This document shows, one piece after another, positions 1 through 7,521 of a stretch of DNA of 64,000 nucleotides (its first letter is position 1; each line of letters begins with the position of its first letter). The stretch lies in contig JAHDQN010000020.1 in NCBI GenBank assembly GCA_018433775.1, positions 62,001 to 126,000 on the forward strand. Direction: 5' to 3'. The notes under the pieces are model-generated. The model saw nothing but the letters and a program-made list of their open reading frames with translations. It was not told where the DNA came from and did no database searches. A program made the position numbers and the translations under genes. The DNA is from Deltaproteobacteria bacterium (lineage in GTDB: Bacteria; Desulfobacterota; Desulfomonilia; UBA1062).

Positions 1-58
1 TGACCTCCCGGGCAAACGCCTGGGCTTGAGGACCGATCATGAATTCATACAACGACAT
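1..58 (-). CDS. N-terminal start of a probable acyl-CoA dehydrogenase (runs off the window)
   Basis: Only the first 19 codons are present (MSLYEFMIGPQAQAFAREV). The ATG at 58 follows a strong ribosome binding site (GGAGGGAG, 62-69) on the minus strand. The N-terminus resembles anaerobe acyl-CoA dehydrogenases that begin MSLYEF followed by a helix, but this is recognised from a very short stretch, so the family is a guess. The gene lies downstream of the MarR regulator gene at 367-789, and a copy of that regulator's probable operator sits between them at 331-349, which suggests MarR control. Confidence 0.4.
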   Translation of the reverse strand, partial: MSLYEFMIGPQAQAFAREV

Positions 59-366
59 AATCTCCCTCCTTTTTTATTTTTCCCCTCAGGGATCAATCGC
101 ATGAACCCTTAAAGTGCAAGGCCTTCATCTTGCCCCAACCCTACAGCGGCAAACTGCCGCGGCACGAACCAGCGCCCCGGGGTCTGCGGGACTCCAATGC
201 CGGGACCGCTTTTTTAAGAAAGCCTCTGTTTATGTCTGTAGTACTAAAGCAGCAAGCTCACGGAGGACGGTATCTATCCCTCCCGTCCTTAAAAAAGGGC
301 GTCAGGATGTTGAGAAGGATACAAGCCCGCATTTAGTTCGACATCTAACCATTACCAGAAAAAAAA
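59..366. other. Intergenic leader between MarR gene and acyl-CoA dehydrogenase start
   Basis: About 310 bases without a convincing gene. It holds the second copy of the MarR operator (331-349) and two AT-rich inverted repeats: GCTTTTTTAAGAAAGC at 208-223 and CCTTAAAAAAGG at 287-298. These could be weak terminators or leader structures ahead of the minus-strand gene at 58. Short open frames here have no ribosome binding site and no recognisable product. Confidence 0.5.
331..349. promoter_or_regulatory. MarR operator copy 2 (upstream of the acyl-CoA dehydrogenase gene)
   Basis: The 19-mer ATTTAGTTCGACATCTAAC differs by one base (C for T) from the 19-mer at 798-816 in the MarR promoter. Both have the outline TTAG-N8-CTAA, a hyphenated palindrome typical in size for winged-helix MarR dimers. 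Two near-identical copies, one in front of the regulator and one in front of the next gene, support a shared operator. No clear -35/-10 pair is visible around this copy. Confidence 0.6.
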
Positions 367-789
367 TCACGCGTTTTCGTGCAACCGTGCCAGCAGCCTC
401 ATCAGCTCCTTTTTCTCTTCGTCGGTGAACCCCTGATACAACTGCGAAAGGAGGCTCTCCGATATATCGACGAGCGTCTCTTTCAGCTCCCTGCCCGTTT
501 CGCTCAGGGAGATGATGCTGACCCTGTCGTCACGCGGGTCGGATTCCTTGTTGACGTATCCCGCATCGATCAGCTTGTTCACCAGTGTCGTCACGGTCGA
601 CTTTCTCCGGTGAATGATCGACGCCAGGTCCTTCATGCTCATCGGGCCTTTTATGAACAGTGCATAGAGAATATCCCCGTGAGACGGGGCAAAACCTTCC
701 AGCGAGTGCTTGCGCAGGCTTGCGATGATGAACCGGTTCGCCTTGTCGCGTATTCTCCCGATAAGATAGACAACCATGCCCGGGTCCAT
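367..789 (-). CDS. MarR family transcriptional regulator
   Basis: A winged helix-turn-helix regulator of about 140 residues. The DNA-binding part is visible as HGDILYALFIKGPMSMKDLA, then a recognition helix region IIHRRKSTVTTLVNKLIDAGYV and the wing SDPRDDRVSIISLSETG. Start: an upstream in-frame codon would read through the operator at 798-816, so I use the ATG at 789; the ATG at 777 is an alternative. With the promoter at 797-825, transcription would begin around 790, so the mRNA would be leaderless or nearly so. It probably represses itself and the acyl-CoA dehydrogenase gene at 1-58. The ligand is unknown, perhaps an acyl-CoA or aromatic acid judging only from the neighbour. Confidence 0.88.
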   Translation of the reverse strand: MDPGMVVYLIGRIRDKANRFIIASLRKHSLEGFAPSHGDILYALFIKGPMSMKDLASIIHRRKSTVTTLVNKLIDAGYVNKESDPRDDRVSIISLSETGRELKETLVDISESLLSQLYQGFTDEEKKELMRLLARLHENA

Positions 790-796
790 GGGAGAA

Positions 797-825
797 TATT
801 TAGTTCGATATCTAACTTTTGTCAA
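797..825 (-). promoter_or_regulatory. MarR gene promoter with embedded operator
   Basis: On the minus strand a perfect -35 TTGACA (825-820) is followed after 17 bases by TAAATA (802-797). The spacer is filled by the palindromic TTAG...CTAA box (798-816), so a bound MarR dimer would block polymerase directly. The -10 is a poor match to consensus (3 of 6), so its exact position is uncertain. Confidence 0.6.
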
Positions 826-920
826 GCGAAAAACACCCCGCCAATGCAAAACTCGCCGGGAAGTTTAATTGTCGCTCATCACAGGAGTCCCCTGAAACCG
901 GTGGATTCCCGATTAAAGGC

Positions 921-973
921 TTGACTTCTCCAACCCCTGGTGCTACTTATTATGTAGCGCTACATATTATGTA
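921..973 (+). promoter_or_regulatory. Promoter/operator of the HxlR operon
   Basis: Contains a -35-like TTGACT (921-926), a perfect 16-bp palindrome TATGTAGCGCTACATA (951-966) and a direct repeat TATTATGTA at 948-956 and 965-973, spaced 17 bases apart. The arrangement lies 20-70 bases before the HxlR start and fits an autoregulatory HxlR dimer site overlapping the -10 (TATTAT, 948-953). The -35/-10 spacing is long (21), so the promoter call is weaker than the operator call. Confidence 0.55.
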
Positions 974-992
974 ACGGCAGCGGGGGAAAATC

Positions 993-1388
993 ATGGCTGT
1001 ACCAAAACCCGGAACAAAGGTCAGAAATTCCCAGACAGGGCGCCCCATCATGGCGGTCCTCGATCTCCTGGGCAAGAGGTGGTGCCTGAGGATTCTCTGG
1101 GAGCTCCATCGGAACGGCCCCAGCAGCTTCAGGGCCCTGCGGAAATACTGCGGAGACATCTCCCCCACCGTCCTCAACTCGCGCTTGAAGGAACTGCGCG
1201 AGACCGGGATCATCGAGCTCAGCCCGGGCGGCGGGTATGTCATCACCGGGCAGGGTGTCGCGCTTGGGGAGATCATCGAGCAGCTCAACACCTGGGCCGG
1301 GAGCTGGGCCGAAAACCTGGCCTCTTCCGGCAACCCCGTACAGGAACATGATCCTGCCGGGCCGGACGGGAGCAATACCAGCACATAA
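993..1388 (+). CDS. HxlR family transcriptional regulator
   Basis: A 131-residue HxlR-type winged helix protein. The diagnostic run VLDLLGKRWCLRILWEL (about residues 23-39) is followed by FRALRKYCGDISPTVLNSRLKEL with the recognition helix, then the wing GIIELSPGGGYVITGQG. HxlR proteins are homodimeric sensors of redox or aldehyde stress or of aromatic compounds. Here it is the first gene of a likely operon with a VOC protein 10 bases downstream and a MaoC-like dehydratase. A palindrome and direct repeats upstream (948-973) suggest autoregulation. The C-terminal 20 residues are low-complexity and may be variable. Confidence 0.9.
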   Translation: MAVPKPGTKVRNSQTGRPIMAVLDLLGKRWCLRILWELHRNGPSSFRALRKYCGDISPTVLNSRLKELRETGIIELSPGGGYVITGQGVALGEIIEQLNTWAGSWAENLASSGNPVQEHDPAGPDGSNTST

Positions 1389-1398
1389 GGAGGGGATT

Positions 1399-1800
1399 AT
1401 GCCGTATCACGTCCATCACGTACACCTGTTTGCCTCGGACATCGAGAAGAGCCTTCAATTTTATCGAACATTCTTTGAAGGGTCGGTCATACTCGACCTG
1501 GAGGTTGCCGGTGCGCGCAATATCTTCATGAAGGTCGGCACGGGCAGGATCCATTTCTACGACCAGGCCCCGAAAATGCCCGGCCCGGGCAGCATCCACC
1601 ATTTCGGCATCCAGACGGACGATATCGAAAGAGACTACCGGCGCATGCAGTCGGAAGGCATCGGGTTCAAGAAATCCGTGACCGACCTCGGGTATATGAA
1701 ATACATCATGGTGCCTGCGCCCGATAACGTGCTCATTGAGCTCTTCGAGGTCAACAAGGCGGTCGTCCCGCCCGAGTACCATGATTATTTCTGCCTGTGA
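1399..1800 (+). CDS. VOC superfamily (glyoxalase/methylmalonyl-CoA epimerase-like) protein
   Basis: A 133-residue single-unit vicinal-oxygen-chelate protein. The start is fixed by AAGGAGG just before the ATG at 1399. The N-terminal half gives HHVHLFASDIEKSLQFYRTFF, the second half SIHHFGIQTDDIER and ends in a VLIELFEVN strand. The His near residue 8, His in SIHHFG and Glu in IELFE are the usual metal ligands of the fold. The substrate cannot be named. Position between HxlR and MaoC suggests action on an acyl-CoA or an aldehyde adduct, which is inference. Confidence 0.82.
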   Translation: MPYHVHHVHLFASDIEKSLQFYRTFFEGSVILDLEVAGARNIFMKVGTGRIHFYDQAPKMPGPGSIHHFGIQTDDIERDYRRMQSEGIGFKKSVTDLGYMKYIMVPAPDNVLIELFEVNKAVVPPEYHDYFCL

Positions 1801-1844
1801 AACGATACCCGGGCATATCACCCGGCCCACGTATGGAGGTAGAG

Positions 1845-2714
1845 ATGAACACCGTATCCGTCATACCGTATTCCAGGATCCCTCCCCTTGCTGCACTGCT
1901 CGGAAAGGCGCTGATCTCACGAAAACCCGGGCTGAAGGATGTTGAGAGCCTGGAACGGATAGATCGAATCGTATCGGGAGCGAAAATATCACCCGATACC
2001 CTGGCTGCATTCAGGGACCTGTGCAACTTCAATTCCGCAGACGGGATTCCGCTCCCGTTCTTCTATGTGCTGGCGCAACGCCTCCAGCTTGTCATGCTCA
2101 CCGATCCGCGCTTCCCGCTCGGTATTGCGGGGCTGGTTCATATCAGCAATTCCTTCAGGCAGTACCGGCAGGCAGGCCTGTCCGACTCCTTTGACATGCG
2201 CTGTCACGTTGGTGGCGACTCCATGGTCCCGGCGGGCAGAGAGTTCGAGATCGTGACAGAGTTCCTGATAGACGCCCGGACGGCAGTCGAATGCCGGAGC
2301 CGGTTCTTATCAAGGAAGCGAGGGCGCACCCCAAGGAACAAGCCCGGAACACCTTCGGTACCGCTCGAGGGCCGGAGGATACCGCTACGCCTGCCGGCCG
2401 ATGCCGGGCGCCGTTATGCAAAGGTCTCGGGTGATTACAACCCCATACACCTCTATGGGTGGACGGCACGACTCTTCGGCTTCAGGAGGCCCATTGTCCA
2501 GGGCATCTATCTGCTCTCTCTTGCCCTGTCCCGCCTGGAAGAGACGGGTTCTCACTCCTGCAGAGAGCTTTCTGTGGAGTATAAGCTCCCCGTGTACCTC
2601 CCTGCCGAAGTGGATGTGATTTACCGCTGGTCCGAAGCGGCTTCCTCATGCCGGTTCGAAGTCAGATCAGGGGCGGATGAGAAGCTGCACGGCAAGGGAT
2701 CTCTGTCAGTCTGA
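1845..2714 (+). CDS. MaoC-like hot-dog dehydratase domain protein
   Basis: A 289-residue protein with a C-terminal hot-dog domain carrying the hydratase signature YAKVSGDYNPIHLYGWTAR and the following FRRPIVQGIYLLSLAL; the Asp and His of GDYNPIH are the usual catalytic pair for hydration of 2-enoyl-CoA. The N-terminal ~150 residues look like a degenerate second hot-dog half, as in double-hot-dog family members. I choose the ATG at 1845, four bases after GGAGGT; an in-frame ATG at 1833 lacks this. It follows the VOC gene by 44 bases and is probably cotranscribed. Role: reversible hydration of an enoyl-CoA or enoyl-ACP; substrate unknown. Confidence 0.8.
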   Translation: MNTVSVIPYSRIPPLAALLGKALISRKPGLKDVESLERIDRIVSGAKISPDTLAAFRDLCNFNSADGIPLPFFYVLAQRLQLVMLTDPRFPLGIAGLVHISNSFRQYRQAGLSDSFDMRCHVGGDSMVPAGREFEIVTEFLIDARTAVECRSRFLSRKRGRTPRNKPGTPSVPLEGRRIPLRLPADAGRRYAKVSGDYNPIHLYGWTARLFGFRRPIVQGIYLLSLALSRLEETGSHSCRELSVEYKLPVYLPAEVDVIYRWSEAASSCRFEVRSGADEKLHGKGSLSV

Positions 2715-2914
2715 GGCCGAGCAGGGTCTTTCGCGCCCTTGAAAAACGCCTCCGTGAGTTCTCCGCTTCAGGGGCAAATGCGGATAGGAATACTGCTGAC
2801 AAAGAGGGCGAACGAGCGTATTAACCAGAGAACATCGGGTCTTGCCGGTGTGAGAATATTCGATTTCCGTTCCCGGCCGAGTCGGGAATCCCTGCTCGTG
2901 TATGCCCGCGGCGC

Positions 2915-3850
2915 CTAACCCCTAAGGGTTACGGTGATACCTCTGGTTTCGACAGCCGCGCACAGAGAACTCATGGCGCTTTCTTCCGGGACATCGATAT
3001 GCAATGAGCAGGCAGCCGAGCCGATCTGCGCATGTTTTGCAAGGCCGCCTTCGTGGTAGGGGAGCAGGGATACCTTTTCCGCCCCGATCTCACGGGCAAA
3101 ATCAGCGATGGCCCCGATATCTTCCGGCGAGTCGTTGAACCCAGGAATCACAGGTACGCGCACCCATGTGCGGGCACCGGCGGCAACGTAACGGAGGTTC
3201 TCCAGGATGCAGCGGTTGTCCGCCCCCGTGAATTCACGATGCTTGCACGCATCGAGGTGCTTGACGTCGAACAGGAAGAGATCGACCTCGGGCAGTACCA
3301 GGGAGAGGAGATCGGCCTCGCAGTAGCCGCAGGTATCGAGAGCGGTGTGCATCCCCTGCAGTCTCAGTGCGGCGAGCAGCTCAAGGAGGAAGTCCGGCTG
3401 AAAAAGCGGCTCGCCCCCGGAGATGGTAACGCCCCCGCCAGAATTTCTGTAAAACAGCCGGTCCTTTTCCACCTCATGGATGATCCGCGGAACGCCCATG
3501 GCCTCGCCGATCACCTCCAGCGCACCTGACGTGCAGGCCCCCACGCAGGCATGGCACTGATCGCACAAGCTCCACCGTATCCGGACGGTCCCGTCCTGAT
3601 CGTAATACAGTGCATGGTTCGGGCATATGTCGACGCACCTGCCGCACCGCATGCACCGGGTTGGGCGGATCATTAACTGCGGCTTGAGTTCCCTTGATTC
3701 GGGGTTTGCGCACCAGGCACACCTGAGCGGGCAGCCCTTGAAAAAGACCGTGGTCCTGATGCCGGGCCCGTCATGAATGCAGAATCTCTGGATGTTGTAT
3801 ATAAACCCGGTGGCGGGGGTGTCCTGATGCACCTGCTGTCCCTGCTTCAT
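2915..3850 (-). CDS. Glycyl radical enzyme activating enzyme (radical SAM)
   Basis: A 311-residue radical SAM protein that would install the glycyl radical on the enzyme encoded 19 bases upstream. The SAM cluster motif CPLRCAWC (CX3CX2C, Cys40/44/47) is followed by two ferredoxin-type clusters (CMRCGRCVDIC and CDQCHACVGAC) and by SGGEPL for SAM binding. Extra ferredoxin clusters are typical of activases for eliminases, decarboxylases and X-succinate synthases, and are absent from PFL activase. It starts at ATG 3850 with GGGGAG eight bases upstream. It is the last gene of the two-gene unit controlled by the promoter at 6300-6328. Confidence 0.95.
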   Translation of the reverse strand: MKQGQQVHQDTPATGFIYNIQRFCIHDGPGIRTTVFFKGCPLRCAWCANPESRELKPQLMIRPTRCMRCGRCVDICPNHALYYDQDGTVRIRWSLCDQCHACVGACTSGALEVIGEAMGVPRIIHEVEKDRLFYRNSGGGVTISGGEPLFQPDFLLELLAALRLQGMHTALDTCGYCEADLLSLVLPEVDLFLFDVKHLDACKHREFTGADNRCILENLRYVAAGARTWVRVPVIPGFNDSPEDIGAIADFAREIGAEKVSLLPYHEGGLAKHAQIGSAACSLHIDVPEESAMSSLCAAVETRGITVTLRG

Positions 3851-3869
3851 CGTTTGCTCCCCGTCTTTT

Positions 3870-6266
3870 TCAGAACGACTGCTCGGTGCGCGAGATGATC
3901 GAGTTCTGCAGTCCTCTGCTCAGGTCCACGAAATAGGCGCTATAACCGGCTACCCGGACAATGAGGTCGGGGTATTTCTCCGGGTGTTGCTGCGCGTCGA
4001 CGAGCGTGGCCCGTTCGACGACATTGAACTGGATGTGGGCGATCCCCAGATCTCCCCAAGTACGCAGATACGCCAGAAACCGGTCCCGCATTCCTTGTTC
4101 GAACATGGAGGGAAGAAATTTCTGGTTGAGCAGGTGGTTGTAGGTCCTGACCGTATCGATCTTGGATGCTGACTTGAGCACTGCGGTCGGACCGTTGGTA
4201 TCCCTGCCCTGGCTCGGAGAGAGGGTGGCATCGGCGAAGGACTCGCCTGATTTTCTGCCGTCCGGTGTGGCGGGGCAGACTGCGCCGGCGGCATAGGTGG
4301 CGGAAAGCGCGCTGCCGTCCCCCCTGCACCTGCACCCCCAGCGATTCGTGAACGAGGCGACCACTTCCTGGGTCCGGTGGTGGATTTCAGCCGCGATATC
4401 ATCGGCATAGTCGTCGTCGTTTCCATATTTCGGGGCATTCAGGAGCATGCGGCGGACATCATCACATCCCGCGAAATCCCGGTCGAGTGCATCGATGAGA
4501 TCCTCCATGGTCAGCTTCTTGCCGTCGAACACGACCTTTTTGATGGCGGCAATGGAGTCAGCGACATTGGTGGTTCCGAGCATGATGCACATGGGATGGA
4601 CCTGAGAGGGATAGGCCCATGCCCTGCTCTCCCGTGCCCGGTCAATGCATCCCTCCAGGAGGGCGGAATAATATGGCCTCGGGAGGTAGTGCTCGTAGAG
4701 CTCTCCGGAGACCTGTTCGATCGTGTTGATCCGGTGGTAAAAATACCTCACCTGCTCCAGGTAGGCATCGATCACGTCGTTCAGGGTGGCGAAGGTGCGC
4801 GGGTCGGGCGTCGGTGCGCCCCACTGCTCGTTGTTCAGGGGGTTCATCCCCTGATGGAGCGCCCACCAGAGGCACTTGGGCAGGGAGATACCGCCGATGA
4901 CCCGCCGGGCGATATTCTTGCCCGGGATTTCCATGTAAACGCACCCGGTGACTGCATAATCCCTGGCATCGCTGGCAGGAACGCCCCAGGCCCCGAGCAT
5001 GGGGAGAAGGGCCTTGTCGTTGAAAAACGAGGGGTAACCGATCCCGGTGGAGACGAGATCGACCGCCTTGTCGAGCAGGGAATCGGGTGTCCTGTCGTGA
5101 TACCTCAGGGCGATGCTCGGCTCCAGCGACTGCATGCTCCCGGCGGTATCGAGCACGAGATAGGTCATATCGTTGGTGACGTCCCTTCCGAGCTCGTCCA
5201 CGCCCCCGATGGTGACGGCCTGGAGCGATGCGGCCCCGCCGTAAATCGAGGTGACGGTGGGGGAATAGATCAGCCCGAGCTCGTGAAACTTGACCCACAG
5301 AAGCTGGAGGAGCTCGAGGGCCTCGTCCCGGGTGATCCTCTGCTGTTGGAGGTCTCTCTCATAAAACGGACCGAAGACCTTGTCAAACCGAACGCCGATG
5401 CCCACAGTCGAATACTCCAGATAGCGCAGCACATGCAGGATGAAGAATGACTGGAGCGCCTCGTGCAGCGTCTGCGGAGGGTTCTCGGGCACGCGGGAGC
5501 AGATGTCCGCTATGGTGGTGAGCCGCTGCCTGTCTGCCGGTTCTCCGGCCTTGATGGCCATTTCGCGCGCCTTGCGTGCATACCGGTTCGAAAAGGCAAC
5601 CACAGATTTCAGCGCAATGACGACCGCCTGGAGAAACTCCTTTTTCGCCGCATAATCACGCGGAACCTCCCGATCGAGCTCGGCCAGTTTGTCCCCGGCC
5701 TGTTCGATGATACCCTTCAGACCGACCCGGAACACCTTTTCGTAGTCAGGGATGCCGAGCTCGGCCCAGTGGGTCCAGAGGAAGGTGCCCTCGAGCTTCC
5801 AGTATTTGAGGATCTCTCCGGAGAAGACTTCCTGGTGGATGTCGCTCATGGACCTGCCCTTCCAGTAGTCGGCCAGTCCTGCAAGCTCCTCTCTGCCGTC
5901 ATCGTCCAGCAGGTCTCTTCCTTCCTTGCTGTTCACCACCCTCATAACCGAGCGCCAGTTCATGTCGATGCCGAAGTACAGACCAGACGGCGAGGACGCG
6001 GCATTCCCCACGATCTTTTCCCAGTCCTGAATATAGATGTCCATATTGGTGAGGATGTGCTCCAATGCGAGAGCCCGGCGCAGGACCATAGGCCTTCCCT
6101 CGGTCTGCCGGTACGACTCGGTGATGAGCCGCGACCGCTGCAAGTCCAGCTTGATGCCCGGGCGGTACATGCCGCGCCCCGCCTCGTCCTCTTCCAGGCC
6201 TTTCCTCACGTTTCTGACGGCCTTGATAACAAGCCTGCCTTTCATCGCGTCTGCTGATTGCATCAT
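3870..6266 (-). CDS. Glycyl radical enzyme, PFL-like, unassigned subfamily
   Basis: A 798-residue glycyl radical enzyme. Near the C-terminus the radical loop reads RVAGYSAYF with the radical Gly at about residue 774. The thiyl-radical Cys is about residue 442 in AVTGCVYMEIPGKN. In eliminases and decarboxylases of this family (CutC, glycerol dehydratase, HPAD) the Cys is followed by X-Glu; here position +2 is Tyr and the Glu is at +4. PFL has a Cys-Cys pair, also absent. The reaction therefore cannot be assigned, and an X-succinate-synthase-like or new activity is possible. I choose ATG 6266 (ATGATG) after GGGAGGT rather than the ATG at 6287. No BssB/C-like small subunits are adjacent. Confidence 0.92.
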   Translation of the reverse strand: MMQSADAMKGRLVIKAVRNVRKGLEEDEAGRGMYRPGIKLDLQRSRLITESYRQTEGRPMVLRRALALEHILTNMDIYIQDWEKIVGNAASSPSGLYFGIDMNWRSVMRVVNSKEGRDLLDDDGREELAGLADYWKGRSMSDIHQEVFSGEILKYWKLEGTFLWTHWAELGIPDYEKVFRVGLKGIIEQAGDKLAELDREVPRDYAAKKEFLQAVVIALKSVVAFSNRYARKAREMAIKAGEPADRQRLTTIADICSRVPENPPQTLHEALQSFFILHVLRYLEYSTVGIGVRFDKVFGPFYERDLQQQRITRDEALELLQLLWVKFHELGLIYSPTVTSIYGGAASLQAVTIGGVDELGRDVTNDMTYLVLDTAGSMQSLEPSIALRYHDRTPDSLLDKAVDLVSTGIGYPSFFNDKALLPMLGAWGVPASDARDYAVTGCVYMEIPGKNIARRVIGGISLPKCLWWALHQGMNPLNNEQWGAPTPDPRTFATLNDVIDAYLEQVRYFYHRINTIEQVSGELYEHYLPRPYYSALLEGCIDRARESRAWAYPSQVHPMCIMLGTTNVADSIAAIKKVVFDGKKLTMEDLIDALDRDFAGCDDVRRMLLNAPKYGNDDDYADDIAAEIHHRTQEVVASFTNRWGCRCRGDGSALSATYAAGAVCPATPDGRKSGESFADATLSPSQGRDTNGPTAVLKSASKIDTVRTYNHLLNQKFLPSMFEQGMRDRFLAYLRTWGDLGIAHIQFNVVERATLVDAQQHPEKYPDLIVRVAGYSAYFVDLSRGLQNSIISRTEQSF

Positions 6267-6299
6267 AAACCACCTCCCATGCACCAAAGAATATTATTC

Positions 6300-6328
6300 A
6301 TATTATCGAACATTGTTCGGTTTGTCAA
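6300..6328 (-). promoter_or_regulatory. Glycyl radical operon promoter with TetR operator in the spacer
   Basis: On the minus strand TTGACA (6328-6323), a 17-base spacer and TAATAT (6305-6300) form a near-consensus sigma-70 promoter. The spacer contains the perfect inverted repeat CGAACA-T-TGTTCG (6307-6319). It lies 34 bases upstream of the glycyl radical enzyme start and 128 bases upstream of the divergent TetR start. This is the geometry expected for direct repression by the TetR protein. Confidence 0.75.
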
Positions 6329-6446
6329 TCAGCTTTCATTTGCCCTGGATAATCCCTTGAAGAGCAGGCTATTCTGCGGTAATATAGTATTGTTTGATCA
6401 TGCCGCATCATGCATCATAAAAAAATGCAGAAAAGATGACCCCCAT

Positions 6447-7061
6447 ATGAAACCCAAGGGAGCTTTTGAAAAGCTGAAACAGCAGGACAGGGTGATCCGG
6501 AGGAATATCATCATGGATTCCGCCGAACGGGTGTTTGCGACCAATCCCTTTCACAAGGTGAGCATGCGAGACATCGCCAGGGAGGCCGGGATCGCGACAT
6601 CATCGATCTACACCTATTTCCCGAACCAGGAAACCCTGTTTGTCGAGGCGGCCATCCGCGACACGGACATCCTCATCTCCAAGCTGAGGGAGTATCTCGA
6701 ATCATCCCGGGAGGTTCAGGTAGAAGAATTCATCAACATATTCATCGATTATTTCATCACGCACGATGCATACTTCCGGATGGTTTCGCTCTTCATGCTC
6801 TATGGAAGCATCAGTCCCGATCTTGTCGAAAAGGTGAACGTCATCACCCGCAGCCTCCTGGATGTCTTTGACACCCTTTTCCGGAAGAAAGGCTGCACGG
6901 GTGATGTGAGGATGCTCTCTCATGTATTTTTCGCCGCTCTGGGCGGGATCCTCATCTCCTACCGGAAGTACCCCGGCAGGTCCGAGGAAGAGATCATACG
7001 ACACATGAAACGCCTCGGGACCATCGCAAAAGAAATGATCGAGGCCTATATCAGGCGTTAG
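6447..7061 (+). CDS. TetR/AcrR family transcriptional regulator
   Basis: A 204-residue TetR-type regulator. The N-terminal HTH is clear: IIMDSAERVFATNPFHKVSMRDIAREAGIATSSIYTYFPNQETLF split over residues 20-65. The C-terminal all-helical ligand domain is poorly conserved, as usual. ATG 6447 is chosen because it places the HTH at the normal distance from the N-terminus; the ribosome binding site is weak. The gene is divergent from the glycyl radical enzyme operon, and the shared region carries a palindrome inside the enzyme promoter, so it most likely represses that operon in the absence of its substrate. Confidence 0.9.
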   Translation: MKPKGAFEKLKQQDRVIRRNIIMDSAERVFATNPFHKVSMRDIAREAGIATSSIYTYFPNQETLFVEAAIRDTDILISKLREYLESSREVQVEEFINIFIDYFITHDAYFRMVSLFMLYGSISPDLVEKVNVITRSLLDVFDTLFRKKGCTGDVRMLSHVFFAALGGILISYRKYPGRSEEEIIRHMKRLGTIAKEMIEAYIRR

Positions 7062-7227
7062 CGCACTCGGCGATCAGCATCTCCTGAGAAAAGAGCGGCC
7101 CGCCTGGCAAGGGGACTCTCTCTTCCGGCATTCCGCAGGCATGCAGACTCGACAGCGACAACAACACAGGGCAAGCCCGATCGTGCAGGGACATCGGGTC
7201 TGCCCTGCAAGGGTATCCTCCAAGGGG

Positions 7228-7521
7228 CTAATGAAACCACTTGTTTTTCAGCTGCTCATCCATACCTTTGGCCATGAATGCCTCAATCCCCTTGTTTATC
7301 TTGTCGAGCAGCACCCTGTTGCCCTTATTCACCACGATACCGTATTCCTCTTTGGTGAACTGCTCTCCCAGCATGACAAACACGCCCTTGTACTCATCGT
7401 TCATCAGGCAGTAGCTTGCGGCGACAGGTGAGTCGCACACCTCACCGGAAAGGAAGGCGAAGAAACTGAAGTCCACAGTTGCACACACCATGCCCGCCGA
7501 AAGATATCTCTTCATGTTCAT
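7228..7521 (-). pseudogene. Internally deleted periplasmic amino-acid-type solute-binding protein
   Basis: The 97-residue frame has a good ribosome binding site (TTAGGAGGCAGT before ATG 7521) and a short hydrophobic start, but from about residue 25 it jumps to the last third of a family 3 solute-binding protein: GEVCDSPVAASYCLMN, then EEYGIVVNKGN and KGMDEQLKNKWFH, the typical C-terminal lobe and closing helix. Intact members are about 250 residues, so some 150 residues of domain 1 are missing in frame. No ABC permease or ATPase gene is nearby. I read it as a remnant. Expression of a short secreted product cannot be excluded. Confidence 0.65.
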
